The translations under genes were made by a program, and so were the position numbers. DNA of 64,000 bases from FEN-1219 sp964503125 (lineage in GTDB: Bacteria > Pseudomonadota > Gammaproteobacteria > Steroidobacterales > Rariloculaceae): positions 62,001-126,000 of the forward strand of contig CAZCZE010000009.1 in assembly GCA_964503125.1 (NCBI GenBank), written 5' to 3'. Shown here piece after piece: positions 17,877 to 26,469 of the stretch. The notes beneath the pieces were generated by a model. The model worked only from the letters and a program-made list of their open reading frames with translations. It did not search any database and was not told the DNA's origin. Position 1 is the stretch's first letter; each line of letters opens with the position of its first letter.

Positions 17877-17900
17877 CCGTGTCGCCGCGCGGCGACACGG
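17877..17900. terminator. Perfect 24-base palindrome after purL (terminator or binding site)
   Basis: The half-site CCGTGTCGCCGC is followed immediately by its exact reverse complement, 12 bases after the purL stop. A short TTTT lies 8 bases further on. It could form a transcript hairpin that ends purL transcription, but the weak U-tract and perfect symmetry also allow a protein-binding dyad for the promoter proposed at 18040. Confidence 0.5.
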
Positions 17901-18039
17901 CGCGGAGCGGTTTTCCCCGCGTTTCGCGAGGTGCAAGCCCTCGCCGTGTAGCTGCACGCCGACAAAACGCACGCACGACCGCGCTATAAGCACTATGGAC
18001 ATCCAGCAACGGCGCGGCCTGCGCCGCGTCTGTGATTGC

Positions 18040-18055
18040 TGGCACGTTTCGTGCT
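18040..18055 (+). promoter_or_regulatory. Sigma-54-like promoter upstream of the TlpA/TPR/Exb operon
   Basis: TGGCACG, four bases, then GTGCT, against the consensus TGGCACG-N4-TTGCW: one mismatch, with the GG and GC dinucleotides exactly 12 bases apart. It lies 118 bases before the first gene of the operon. The same one-base deviation occurs in the well-supported element at 31222. Confidence 0.4.
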
Positions 18056-18172
18056 CCTTCTTCCCGAAGCCTCGCCGCCGAGAGATTGAGACCTGGCTCA
18101 TAGCCCGCGTGGTCGCGGCGGACTAGGGTGGCTGGCGCCCGCCCGTTTGAGTGAGTGCCCGGGGGCCGTTGC

Positions 18173-18679
18173 ATGAAGGAATCGATGGGAGCGCGATGGA
18201 AGGGCGTGGCGCTCATGGCGTTGCTCGCCGTCGCGGGCAGCGGCTCGGCCGCGACGCAATTGCGCGGCGCCGAGGCGCCGGACTTCGTCTTGAAGAGCCT
18301 CGCGGGCAAGAACTTGCGCCTGTCGGAGTACCGCGGCGAGGTCGTCATCTTAAGTTTTTGGGCGACCTGGTGCGGCGATTGCCGCGCGCAGCTCGAAGAG
18401 CTCGCGGCCATGCGCGACCGCTACCAGGACGCCGGCGTCGAGCTGCTCGCGGTGAGCCTCGATCAGAACGCGCGCCAGGCGAGCGACGTGACTGCGGATG
18501 CGAATTACCCCGTGCTGCACGATGCGGCCGGTGAGGTCGGCCGGCTCTACGACGTGACGAGGATGCCCGTCATGGTGCTCATCGATCGCGGCGGCGTGGT
18601 GCGCGAAGTCTTCGAGGGTTTTCGGCGCGGTAACGAGCAGCAGTATCTCGAGCGCGTGCAAGCGTTGCTGCGCGAGTGA
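18173..18679 (+). CDS. TlpA/ResA-like thioredoxin-fold protein
   Basis: 168 residues from ATG 18173 (ATG 18185 is possible). A signal peptide or anchor (GVALMALLAVAGSGSA, about 11-26) precedes a thioredoxin fold with the active site W-C67-G-D-C70 and the cis-proline loop TRMPVMVLIDRGG. EAPDFVLKSLAGKNLRLSEYRGEVVILSFWATW is the typical TlpA start. It probably reduces or isomerises periplasmic disulfides. It is followed after 28 bases by the coiled-coil protein gene and appears to lead the envelope operon; a role in maturing operon products would be inference, since those show few cysteines. Confidence 0.87.
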   Translation: MKESMGARWKGVALMALLAVAGSGSAATQLRGAEAPDFVLKSLAGKNLRLSEYRGEVVILSFWATWCGDCRAQLEELAAMRDRYQDAGVELLAVSLDQNARQASDVTADANYPVLHDAAGEVGRLYDVTRMPVMVLIDRGGVVREVFEGFRRGNEQQYLERVQALLRE

Positions 18680-18707
18680 CGAATCGGTACGGCGGTTGGA
18701 GCTAAAG

Positions 18708-19313
18708 ATGGCAGTCAGGTGGATCGCGTCGGCCTCTCTCACGGTGCTCGCGGCGGCGGTGCCAACGGCAGCGGTGCCCGCGTTCGCGGCCGCGCAGGAA
18801 GCGCCGACGGCCGCGGTGCCGGAGTTCGCGCCGCGCGCCGATGCGGCCGCGGAGCAGCGCGCCGAGTTTCGCACTCTCGACGAGGACGTGCAGGACTTGA
18901 AGAAGCAGGTGCTCGACTTGAATCGCGACCTGTTCCTGCTCGAAGAGGAGCTCTTGTTCCCGTCGAACACGCAGACCGCCGTGTTCATCTCGATGGACGT
19001 CGGCGAGTTCTTCGGCCTCGACTCCGTGGAGCTCAAGATCGACAACAAGGACGTCGCCAACTACCTCTACACCGAGCGCGAAGCCGAGGCCCTGCTCAAG
19101 GGCGGCGTGCAGCGCCTCTTCATGGGCAACCTGAAGGCCGGCGAGCACGAGCTCGTCGCCGTGTTCACGGGCGAGGGGCCGCACACGCGCGACTATCGCC
19201 GCGCGGCGTCGCTCGTGTTCGAGAAGGGCATCGGGCCGAAATTCATCGAGCTCACGATCTCGGATCGCGAGAGCAAGCAACAGCCCGAGTTCGTCGTCAA
19301 GGAGTGGGAGTAG
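18708..19313 (+). CDS. Periplasmic coiled-coil protein of the TPR/Exb operon
   Basis: 201 residues from ATG 18708. A signal peptide (about 1-29, ending AFAAAQ) is followed by a charged heptad-like helix (about 46-84, LDEDVQDLKKQVLDLNRDLFLLEEELL) and a beta-rich domain (TAVFISMDVGEFFGLDSVELKIDNKDVANYLYT..., LKAGEHELVAVFTG). I recall relatives that carry the name AraC-family regulator in databases, but no helix-turn-helix is present here and an exported location is clear. It precedes the first TPR gene by 3 bases, so translation is coupled. It is a likely structural subunit of the envelope machine; no enzyme motif. Confidence 0.78.
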   Translation: MAVRWIASASLTVLAAAVPTAAVPAFAAAQEAPTAAVPEFAPRADAAAEQRAEFRTLDEDVQDLKKQVLDLNRDLFLLEEELLFPSNTQTAVFISMDVGEFFGLDSVELKIDNKDVANYLYTEREAEALLKGGVQRLFMGNLKAGEHELVAVFTGEGPHTRDYRRAASLVFEKGIGPKFIELTISDRESKQQPEFVVKEWE

Positions 19314-19316
19314 CCG

Positions 19317-21224
19317 GTGGCCCGGCTGCTGACTTTGGTGGCGGCCGCGCTTGCGGTGCCGGCCGCCGACGCGGTGGCTGCGCGTGACAAGGACGACGGC
19401 GTCGTCGTCCAGGATCTCGCCTATGGCGAAGTCCTGTTCGAGTTCTTCCAGGATGACTACTTCTCGGCGCTGACGCGCCTCATGGCCGCGCAGCAACGCG
19501 GCGAGCTTGCGAATCACGGCGCCGAAGGCGAGCTCATGCTCGGCGGCCTCTATCTCTCCTACGGCCAGCATCGCTTGGCCGGCGAGATCTTCGAACGCGT
19601 CTTGCAGCAATCGGTCGAGCCCGAGCTCCACGATCGCGCTTGGTTCTTCCTCGCGAAGATCTGGCATCAGCGCGGTTATCTACCCGAGGCCGAAGCGGGC
19701 TTAAGCCGGATCATGGGCGAGCTGCCCGAGGATCTTACGCCCGAGCGGCACATGCTCTACGCCCAGGTGCTCATGGACCAAGGCCGATTCGCCGATGCGC
19801 TCACGGCGCTCGAATCGTGGCGCCGGCCGAGCGACGCCTGGGTCGGCTACGCGAAATACAACGTCGGCGTGGCGCTCGTGCGGCTCGGCCAGATCGAAGC
19901 CGGCGCACGCGTGCTTGACGAGGTCGGCCAGCTCGACCCCGAGAACCCCGAGCTCGACGCCTTGCGCGACAAGGCCAACGTCGCGCTCGGTTACGCGTGG
20001 CTCCAAGCCGCGCGGCCCGTCGAGGCCAAGCCGTCGTTGCAGCGCGTGCGCCTGACCGGGCCGTTCTCGAACAAAGCGTTGCTCGGCGTCGGCTGGTCGG
20101 ACGCCGAGTCGGCCGACTATCGCGCCGCGCTCGCGCCGTGGCTCGCGCTGCGCGAGCGCAGCTTGCTCGACTCGGCCGTGCAGGAGTCGCTGCTGGCAGT
20201 GCCTTACGCCTTCGCGCAGCTCGGCGCCGACAAGCAGGCGGCCGACCACTACGTCGACGCCATCGAGGCGTTCGATCGTGAGATCGCACGTCTCACGCAA
20301 GCGATCGACAGCATCGAGCAGGGCGCGCTCATCACCGAGCTCCTGGCGCAGCGCCCGGGCGAGGCGAGCGAGGCGTCGGGCTGGTACTGGCGCCTCGAGC
20401 GCATTCCCGACTCCGTCGAGAGCCGCTACCTCTACGAGCTGCTCGCGACCCATCGTTTTCAAGAGGGACTCAAGAACTACCGCGACTTGGTCGAGCTCAA
20501 TCGCAACCTCGATCGCTGGGTCGAGAGCCTCGGCGCCTTCGACGACATTCTCGACACTCGGCAGCGCGCCTATGCCGCGCGGCTGCCGAACATCGATTCG
20601 GCCCTGTGGAGCGTGGACCTCGATGCGATGGCGGCGCGGCGCGTCGAGCTCGAGTCGCGTTTGCAAGCCATCGAGCGCAGCGAGGACGTCGTCGCGCTGG
20701 GCACGGCGAAGGAACAGGAGCTCTGGGCCACGTTCGAGAGCCTCGAGCCGAAGCTCGCGCTGCTGCCGAACGACGCTGCGGGCGAGGAGGCGCGCGCGAA
20801 GCAGCGCTTTCTGCGCGGCCTGTTGCTCTGGGATCTGCGCCGCGACTACAGGGCCCGGCTCTGGGCCGAGCGCAAGAGCTTGGGCGATCTCGACCGCCAG
20901 CTCCGCGAAGCGCAGCGGCGCCATCACGAGGTCGAGCGCGCGCGCAACGACTGGCCGCAGAAGTTCGCCGAGCTCACGGTGCGCATCGACGCGCTCGCGC
21001 CGCGCGTCGAGGGCTTGCAAGCCACGGCGCAAGCCGCGCTTGGAAGTCAGCAGCAGTTCCTCCAGGGCATCGCCGTCGACGAGCTCAAGGCGCAGCGCGA
21101 CCGGCTCAATACCTACATGCTCCAGGCGCGTTTCGCGCTCGCGTCGATCTACGACCGCGCCTCGGCGCGCGTCGAGCCGCAAGCCGACGACCGCGGGGCG
21201 CTCGCGGGAGCGCCCAATGACTAA
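19317..21224 (+). CDS. Exported TPR protein, 635 residues
   Basis: GTG start at 19317, 3 bases after the preceding stop. A signal peptide (about 1-21, ADA-VAA) precedes TPR-like helix pairs over residues 28-300 (YFSALTRLMAAQQRGEL, AEGELMLGGLYLSYGQHRLAGEIFERVL, AKYNVGVALVRLGQIEAGARVLDEVGQLDPENPE). The C-terminal half (about 300-610) is long helical and probably coiled-coil (LWAERKSLGDLDRQLREAQRRHHEVERA). No catalytic motif. The size and placement suggest a periplasmic scaffold that binds the other products of the operon. Its last 8 bases overlap the next TPR gene. Confidence 0.82.
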   Translation: MARLLTLVAAALAVPAADAVAARDKDDGVVVQDLAYGEVLFEFFQDDYFSALTRLMAAQQRGELANHGAEGELMLGGLYLSYGQHRLAGEIFERVLQQSVEPELHDRAWFFLAKIWHQRGYLPEAEAGLSRIMGELPEDLTPERHMLYAQVLMDQGRFADALTALESWRRPSDAWVGYAKYNVGVALVRLGQIEAGARVLDEVGQLDPENPELDALRDKANVALGYAWLQAARPVEAKPSLQRVRLTGPFSNKALLGVGWSDAESADYRAALAPWLALRERSLLDSAVQESLLAVPYAFAQLGADKQAADHYVDAIEAFDREIARLTQAIDSIEQGALITELLAQRPGEASEASGWYWRLERIPDSVESRYLYELLATHRFQEGLKNYRDLVELNRNLDRWVESLGAFDDILDTRQRAYAARLPNIDSALWSVDLDAMAARRVELESRLQAIERSEDVVALGTAKEQELWATFESLEPKLALLPNDAAGEEARAKQRFLRGLLLWDLRRDYRARLWAERKSLGDLDRQLREAQRRHHEVERARNDWPQKFAELTVRIDALAPRVEGLQATAQAALGSQQQFLQGIAVDELKAQRDRLNTYMLQARFALASIYDRASARVEPQADDRGALAGAPND

Positions 21225-24048
21225 CGCGCCGCTCGTCGTGTTGCTCGCGATGGCGGCCATTTGGCCGTTCGGCCGCGACCGCGACCCACGCCGCGAGAAG
21301 GAGCCCGAGCCGACGGGCACGATCAAGGACCTCGAGCGCAGCCGCGTCGACGTCGACACCTCGGCCGCCATCGTCGGCAGCGAGGCGAAGGCGATGGAGA
21401 GCTACCGCCTGTTCCTCGACGTGGCGTCCGAGGATCCGCTGCTGCGCGCCGAGGCCATGCGCCGCCTCGCCGACTTGCAGCTCGAAACGGCCGACGTCGA
21501 GGAGCTCGCGAGCAACGTGGAGTCGCTCGGCGCGCTCGGCGGCACGATTGAGATGTACGAGCAGCTGCTCACGGCGTATCCGAACTACGCCAAGAACGAC
21601 CTCGTGCTCTATCAGCTCGCGCGGGCCTACGAGGCCGAGGGCCGTAACGACGACTCGCTTGCGACGCTCGATCGGCTCATCGCGCGGTATCCCTCCACGG
21701 TGCATCGCGCCGAGGCCGAGTTCCGGCGCGGCGAGACGCTGTTCGTCCTCAAGCGCTACCGCGACGCCGAGCGCGCCTACGAGCACGTCCTCACCGCGGG
21801 CGAAGCCTCGGGGTTCTATGAACAGTCGCTCTACAAGCACGGCTGGTCGGCGTTCAAGCAGCAGCGCTACGACGAGAGCCTCGGGTCGTTCTTCGGGCTG
21901 CTCGACCGGCAGCTCGGCACGGACAACGCGGTCGCAAGCGATCGCGACCCGGCCGTGCTCTATTCGGCGATGGGTCGCGCGCAGCAGGAGATCGTCGACG
22001 ACACGTTCCGCGTGCTCTCGATCGGCTTCTCGTACCTCGACGGCCCCGAGTCGATCTCGCGTTGGTTCAACCGCCGCGGCGCACGGCCGTACGCGTTCAT
22101 CGCCTACACGAACTTGGGCGACCTCTATCTCGAGCAGGAGCGGTTCCAGGACGCCGCCGACGCCTACCACGCCTTCGTGGATCTCGACCCGTATCACGCG
22201 AAGGCACCGTTGCTGCAGGTCGAGGTCATCGAGGCGTTCAAGAAGGGCGAGTTCGCCGACCTCGTGCTCGAGGGCAAGGAAAATTTCGTCGAGACCTACG
22301 GTCCCGGCAGCCCCTACTGGCAACGCTTCATGTTCGAGCAGCAGCCCGAGGTCGTGGCGCACTTGAAGAGCAACGTCACGGATCTCGCCGCCTATCATCA
22401 TGCCGAGGCTCAGAAGACCAACGACCAGGCGGAGTTCGCGGCCGCGGCGCGCTGGTATCGCGCCTATCTGCAATCGTTCCCCGACGACGCGAACGCGGGC
22501 GAGACCAACTTCCTGCTCGCCGAAGTGTTGTTCGAGAGCGGCAACTACCGCGATGCGGCGGCCGAGTACGAGCGCACGGCCTATGCCTATCCGTTCCACG
22601 CGAACGGCGGCGAGGCCGGCTACGCGGCGCTGCTCTCCTACGCGAAGCACGAGGAACGCTTGAGCGGCGCGTCACGCGCGGAATGGCACCGACAGGGCAT
22701 CGACAGCGCCCTGCGCTTCGCCGACGCCTACTCGGCCCACGTTCAGGCGCCCGTCGTGCAGACCGACGCCGCCGAAAAACTGTTCGCGCTCGGCGAGTTC
22801 GTGCGCGCGCGCGACGTCGGCCGCGCCGTCGTCGCCCGCACGCCGTCCGTCGAGCCGAAACTCGAGCGCACGGCCTGGACGGTCGTGGCCCACTCCGAGT
22901 TCGATCTCGCCGACTTCGCGGCCGCGGAGACGGCCTACCAGCAGCTGGCCGCGTTCGTGCCGGGAGACGATCCGCAGCGCGGCGAGGTCACGGAGCGCAT
23001 CGCGTCGTCGATCTACAAGCAGGGCGAGCAGGCGCGCTCGGCCGGGCAGCTCGACCTCGCCGTGAATCACTTCCTGCGCGTGGCGCAGGCCGCCCCCGCA
23101 TCGTCCGTGCGTGCGACGGCCGAGTACGACGCCGGCGCCGCGCTCATCCAGCTCGGCGATTGGCAGCGCGCGACGAGCGTGCTCGAGAATTTCCGCGCGA
23201 GCTTTCCGAATCACGAGCTCGCGGCCGACGTGACCGCGAACCTCGCCGTCGCCTACGTCGCAGCCGGCAACAGCGCGCGCGCCGCGGGCGAGTTCGAGCG
23301 CATCGCCGACGGCGACGGACCCGTCGAGGTCAAGCGCGAGGCGCTGTGGCGCTCGGCCGAGCTCTACGCGAGCACGGGTCAGAGCGCGGCGGCCGCCGGC
23401 GCTTTCGGCCGGTTCGTCGAACGCTACCCGCGGCCAGTGGCCGAGGCCGTCGAAGCGCGCCAGCAGCTCATCGACCTCGCGGGCGCCGCCGGCAATTACG
23501 CCGAGCGCGTACGCTGGATGCAGGACCTCGTCGCCGCCGACGCCATGGCCGGTAGCGAGCGCACGGATCGCACGCGTTATCTCGCGGCGAAATCGCAGCT
23601 CGAGCTCGCCGCGCCCACGCGCGACGCGTTCTTGGGCGCGCGCCTCGTGATTCCGCTCGACAAGAGCCTCGCCACGAAGCAGACGCGCATGGAAGAGGCG
23701 CTCGCGGCCTACGGCAAGGCCGCCGACTACGGCGTCGCCGACGTGACGACGGCCGCCAACTACGAGATCGCCGAGCTCTATCACGCGCTCAGCAAGGACC
23801 TCTACGCGTCGGAGCGGCCTGTCGAGCTCACGACCGAGGAGCTCGAGCAATACGACATCCTGCTCGAGGAGCAGGCCTTCCCGTTCGAAGAGGAGGCCAT
23901 CGAGCTCCACGAGACCAACGCGGCGCGTACGGCCGAGGGCATCTACGACGAGTGGGTCAAGAAGAGCCTCACGGCGCTCGTCGAGCTACTGCCGGGACGT
24001 TACGCCAAGGCCGAGATCGGAGAGACCTTTGTCGAAGCCATTCGCTAA
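21217..24048 (+). CDS. Large TPR protein, 943 residues
   Basis: ATG 21217 overlaps the upstream stop (ATGACTAA); in-frame codons further upstream lie inside the other TPR gene and are rejected as start sites. A short hydrophobic N-terminus (LVVLLAMAAIWPFG) may be a signal or anchor. Then come many TPR-like helix pairs across nearly the whole length, for example YEQLLTAYPNYAKNDLVLYQLARAYEAEGR, AEFRRGETLFVLKRYRDAERAYEHVL, AYTNLGDLYLEQERFQDAADAYHAFVDLDPYH and NFLLAEVLFESGNYRDAAAEYERTAYAYPFH (each cited only by its start here: roughly residues 110, 165, 305, 430). It is a TPR solenoid like BamD/YbgF or AgmK-type scaffolds. The gene overlaps the next start by 20 bases. Confidence 0.85.
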   Translation: MTNAPLVVLLAMAAIWPFGRDRDPRREKEPEPTGTIKDLERSRVDVDTSAAIVGSEAKAMESYRLFLDVASEDPLLRAEAMRRLADLQLETADVEELASNVESLGALGGTIEMYEQLLTAYPNYAKNDLVLYQLARAYEAEGRNDDSLATLDRLIARYPSTVHRAEAEFRRGETLFVLKRYRDAERAYEHVLTAGEASGFYEQSLYKHGWSAFKQQRYDESLGSFFGLLDRQLGTDNAVASDRDPAVLYSAMGRAQQEIVDDTFRVLSIGFSYLDGPESISRWFNRRGARPYAFIAYTNLGDLYLEQERFQDAADAYHAFVDLDPYHAKAPLLQVEVIEAFKKGEFADLVLEGKENFVETYGPGSPYWQRFMFEQQPEVVAHLKSNVTDLAAYHHAEAQKTNDQAEFAAAARWYRAYLQSFPDDANAGETNFLLAEVLFESGNYRDAAAEYERTAYAYPFHANGGEAGYAALLSYAKHEERLSGASRAEWHRQGIDSALRFADAYSAHVQAPVVQTDAAEKLFALGEFVRARDVGRAVVARTPSVEPKLERTAWTVVAHSEFDLADFAAAETAYQQLAAFVPGDDPQRGEVTERIASSIYKQGEQARSAGQLDLAVNHFLRVAQAAPASSVRATAEYDAGAALIQLGDWQRATSVLENFRASFPNHELAADVTANLAVAYVAAGNSARAAGEFERIADGDGPVEVKREALWRSAELYASTGQSAAAAGAFGRFVERYPRPVAEAVEARQQLIDLAGAAGNYAERVRWMQDLVAADAMAGSERTDRTRYLAAKSQLELAAPTRDAFLGARLVIPLDKSLATKQTRMEEALAAYGKAADYGVADVTTAANYEIAELYHALSKDLYASERPVELTTEELEQYDILLEEQAFPFEEEAIELHETNAARTAEGIYDEWVKKSLTALVELLPGRYAKAEIGETFVEAIR

Positions 24049-24757
24049 ACACGCGTTCGCCGTCGGCTTTGCGCTCGCGCTCGCGGCGTGCGGATCATCG
24101 ACGCCACGCCAGGCCGAGGTCGAGACGCCGCGCGCGGTGGTCACGCCCACGGTCGCGCGTGCCGAGCCCGACGAGCGCCGCGACCGTCGCGGCGAGCGCC
24201 GGGCCGCCGAACAAGAAGCCGCGGCTGCCGAGGCCACGCTCGTCGTGCCCGAAGCCGCGGCCGCCGCACACACGCGCTCGCTCGTGGCGATGCGCGCCGA
24301 AAATTGGCTCGAAGCCGAGCTGGAGCTCGAACAGCTCACGCTCGAGTACCCGAATTATCCCGGCCCGCACGTGAATCTCGCGCTCGTCTATCTCCACGAC
24401 GGCCGGCGCGACGACGCGCGCGCGGCGCTGGCGCGCGCGCTGGGCGTAGACCCCGGCCACGCGACCGCCAACACGCAGCTCGGCATCCTGCTGCGCGAGG
24501 AGGGCAAGTTCGCCGAGGCTGAAGCGGCGTACCGCCGCGCACTTAGCGTAGACCCCGAGCACGCCCTCGCGCACTACAACTTGGGCGTGCTGCTCGACGT
24601 GTATCTGCGACGCACGGCCGAGGCGCTCGAGCACTACGAGATCTATCAGGCGTCGCTCGCCGAGCCCAACGAAACGGTGGGTCGCTGGATCATCGATCTG
24701 CGCCGCCGCGCCGGCAACACCGGTGCGGCGCACGTCGCACAGGAGAATGGCCCATGA
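24029..24757 (+). CDS. TPR lipoprotein
   Basis: 242 residues from a TTG start at 24029; no ATG or GTG gives the signal peptide, and GGAGAG lies 5 bases upstream, so TTG decides the start. The lipobox LAAC at residues 18-21 (AFAVGFALALAACG) predicts a lipid-anchored protein; the residue after Cys is Gly, so outer-membrane sorting is likely. A charged linker (30-75) is followed by three TPR units (about 85-200, with PHVNLALVYLHDGRRDDARAALARALGVDP and the next unit starting ATANTQLGILLREEGKFAEA). It overlaps the large TPR gene by 20 bases and is ATGA-coupled to the next gene. It probably links the complex to the outer membrane. Confidence 0.83.
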   Translation: MSKPFAKHAFAVGFALALAACGSSTPRQAEVETPRAVVTPTVARAEPDERRDRRGERRAAEQEAAAAEATLVVPEAAAAAHTRSLVAMRAENWLEAELELEQLTLEYPNYPGPHVNLALVYLHDGRRDDARAALARALGVDPGHATANTQLGILLREEGKFAEAEAAYRRALSVDPEHALAHYNLGVLLDVYLRRTAEALEHYEIYQASLAEPNETVGRWIIDLRRRAGNTGAAHVAQENGP

Positions 24758-25236
24758 GAACGGCCCTCGCGGTCATGCTCCTGCTCGCAGTGCCCGCCGC
24801 CTTCGCTCAGTCCGTCGACGAGCCCGCGCGCGAGCGGCGTCGCGCGCCGCTCGCCGCCGTCGAGGACCTCGAGCCGGCCGTCGACGTCGGCGCCACGCGT
24901 GTGGCGATCGCGATGCCGGGGCCCCCGGCCGCGGCGCCGTCGGCGCCGGCACCGGCCGCCCAGCCACCGGCCACGCCGCCCGCACCACCGCGGGGCGCGC
25001 CGCCGGCGAGGAGCGCCATGGACACGCTCGATCTGGGAACCACGTCAATTACGGGCAATGCGGAATTGCCTAAGGTGCTCTATATCGTGCCTTGGAAAAG
25101 GTCGGACCTCGGCGACTTGGTTGGGCGCCCCGTCAACACGCTGCTCGACGAGGTGTTGGCACCCGTCGATCCCGAGGTCTTCGAGCGGCACTTGAGCTAT
25201 TACGAGAGCCTGCACGGCGCAGGTCAGAAGGAGTGA
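24754..25236 (+). CDS. Small exported protein with Pro/Ala-rich linker
   Basis: 160 residues, ATG overlapping the previous stop. A signal peptide (MRTALAVMLLLAVPAAFAQ) is followed by a linker rich in proline and alanine (about 48-85) and a compact C-terminal block (about 95-155: ELPKVLYIVPWKR, LVGRPVNTLLDEVLAPVDPEVFERHL) that looks conserved. The layout (flexible linker then small domain) suits an adaptor that spans peptidoglycan. No family name is known to me. It ends 5 bases before the ExbB-like gene start. Confidence 0.72.
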   Translation: MRTALAVMLLLAVPAAFAQSVDEPARERRRAPLAAVEDLEPAVDVGATRVAIAMPGPPAAAPSAPAPAAQPPATPPAPPRGAPPARSAMDTLDLGTTSITGNAELPKVLYIVPWKRSDLGDLVGRPVNTLLDEVLAPVDPEVFERHLSYYESLHGAGQKE

Positions 25237-25241
25237 GTTCG

Positions 25242-25925
25242 ATGGACGTCTACACCACCACCGTCAAATTCTTTCAGGAAGGTGGCCTGTTCATGTATCC
25301 GATCGCGATCGTCCTTGGGCTCGGGCTCGCGATCGCCATCGAGCGCTGGGTCTTCCTCACGTTGACCACGGCCAAGAACAAGGCGCTGTGGAATGCCGTG
25401 ACGCCGTACTTGAAGGCCGGCAACCTCGCCGGCGCAGTGCAGGTGACGAGCAAATCCGGGGCTGCGATCGGCCAGATCATGACCTATGGGCTGAACCGCG
25501 TGCGCTCGGCGCGGCGCCGCGAGGACGTCGAGCAAGCGATGGAAGAGAGCCTCATGGAGGTGATGCCGCGCCTCGAGAAGCGCACGCACTATCTCGCGAC
25601 GTTCGCGAACATCGCCACGCTGCTCGGGCTGCTCGGCACGATCGTTGGCCTCATCAGCGCGTTCACGGCCGTGGCGACCGCCAATCCGGCCGAGAAGGCC
25701 GATTTGCTGTCGGCCAGTATCTCGGTCGCCATGAATACGACGGCGTTCGGTCTCATCGTCGCGATCCCGCTGCTGCTCGTGCATACGCTGCTACAGACCA
25801 AGACGACCGAGATCATCGACAGCCTCGAGATGGCATCGGTGAAGTTCCTGAACACGATCACCGAGCGGTCGGGCGGCGAACCCCAGCCCGCCGCCGGCGC
25901 GCCGAAGCACAAGGCCGCCAATTAG
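25242..25925 (+). CDS. MotA/TolQ/ExbB proton channel family protein
   Basis: 227 residues from ATG 25242. Three transmembrane helices typical of ExbB/TolQ: about 16-38, 120-144 and 165-185, with the large cytoplasmic loop between the first two. The signature region LATFANIATLLGLLGTIVGLISAF and the final helix SISVAMNTTAFGLIVAIPLLL match the family closely. It forms the pentameric stator that converts proton-motive force into movement of an ExbD/TolR dimer. In this operon it is paired with two different ExbD proteins and a TonB/AgmX-like protein, as in Myxococcus AglRQS, rather than with one ExbD as in the classical Ton system. Confidence 0.93.
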   Translation: MDVYTTTVKFFQEGGLFMYPIAIVLGLGLAIAIERWVFLTLTTAKNKALWNAVTPYLKAGNLAGAVQVTSKSGAAIGQIMTYGLNRVRSARRREDVEQAMEESLMEVMPRLEKRTHYLATFANIATLLGLLGTIVGLISAFTAVATANPAEKADLLSASISVAMNTTAFGLIVAIPLLLVHTLLQTKTTEIIDSLEMASVKFLNTITERSGGEPQPAAGAPKHKAAN

Positions 25926-25955
25926 CCTTCGCCGCCCGCAACGAGGAGCGGATCC

Positions 25956-26459
25956 GTGAGCAGACGTAGCGCGCATCGGCAGCGCCACAAAGAAGTGCAG
26001 GAGCTCAACATCACTGCCTTCATGAACCTCATGGTGGTGTTGACACCGTTCCTGCTCATCACGGCCGTATTCTCGCGACTCACGATTCTCGAGCTCAATC
26101 TGCCGGCGGGCCAGTCACAGGTGGTCGACGAGCAGCCGCAGTTCCAGCTCGAGATCACCGTGCGCGACTTGGGGATTGAGATCGGCGATCGCGCTACCGG
26201 CGCTCTGAATCGCATCGACAAGAACGGCGAAGACTACCGGCTCGACGAGCTATCGGCGTATCTCGCGCGCATCAAAGCGCAGTTTCCCGACAAATCGGAC
26301 GCTACGCTGCTGCTCGAGCCCGAGATCTCGTACGAGCTGCTCGTCGCCGTCATGGACCGCGTGCGCGTGGCCGAAAGCCGCGATCCTAAGGACGACCGCC
26401 TCATCAAGTCCGATTTGTTCCCCGAAGTATCGATCGGCGATGCGCCGGTGCGAAACTGA
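25956..26459 (+). CDS. ExbD/TolR-like protein with Asn in place of the conserved TM Asp
   Basis: 167 residues from GTG 25956 (30 bases after the ExbB-like stop). A short basic cytoplasmic tail, one transmembrane helix (about 18-40) and a periplasmic domain, as in ExbD. The helix reads LNITAFMNLMVVLTPFLL; in ExbD/TolR/MotB the position of N24 is a proton-binding Asp. Here it is Asn, which cannot be protonated in the same way. The periplasmic part keeps the ExbD pattern (DKSDATLLLEPEISYELLVAVMDRVR). Probably forms a mixed dimer with the next protein, which retains the Asp. Confidence 0.88.
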   Translation: MSRRSAHRQRHKEVQELNITAFMNLMVVLTPFLLITAVFSRLTILELNLPAGQSQVVDEQPQFQLEITVRDLGIEIGDRATGALNRIDKNGEDYRLDELSAYLARIKAQFPDKSDATLLLEPEISYELLVAVMDRVRVAESRDPKDDRLIKSDLFPEVSIGDAPVRN

Positions 26460-26469
26460 GGCGCCGACG

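Larger units (their letters stand above)
17866..18172. other. Intergenic region between purL and the envelope operon
   Basis: About 300 bases without a convincing gene. It holds the palindrome at 17877-17900 and a sigma-54-like element at 18040-18055. A 43-codon open frame from ATG 17995 to 18126 has no recognisable product and is not called. Confidence 0.6.

Noticed and set aside
17995..18126. 43-codon open frame upstream of the TlpA gene
   Set aside because: No homology recognised, no ribosome binding site, and the sigma-54-like element lies within it.
16324..18411. Long minus-strand open frame (about 695 codons) antisense to purL and the TlpA gene
   Set aside because: GC-rich DNA leaves antisense frames open. 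The translation is Arg/Ala/Glu/Val-rich with no domain, while purL on the other strand is complete.
18708..19313. Calling the operon's second gene an AraC regulator
   Set aside because: No helix-turn-helix; the protein has a signal peptide, coiled coil and beta domain, and is co-translated with exported TPR proteins.
20278..21216. N-terminal extension of the large TPR protein
   Set aside because: The in-frame extension lies entirely inside the preceding TPR gene and is Ser/Arg-rich nonsense; the ATG at 21217 with an 8-base overlap is a far better start.
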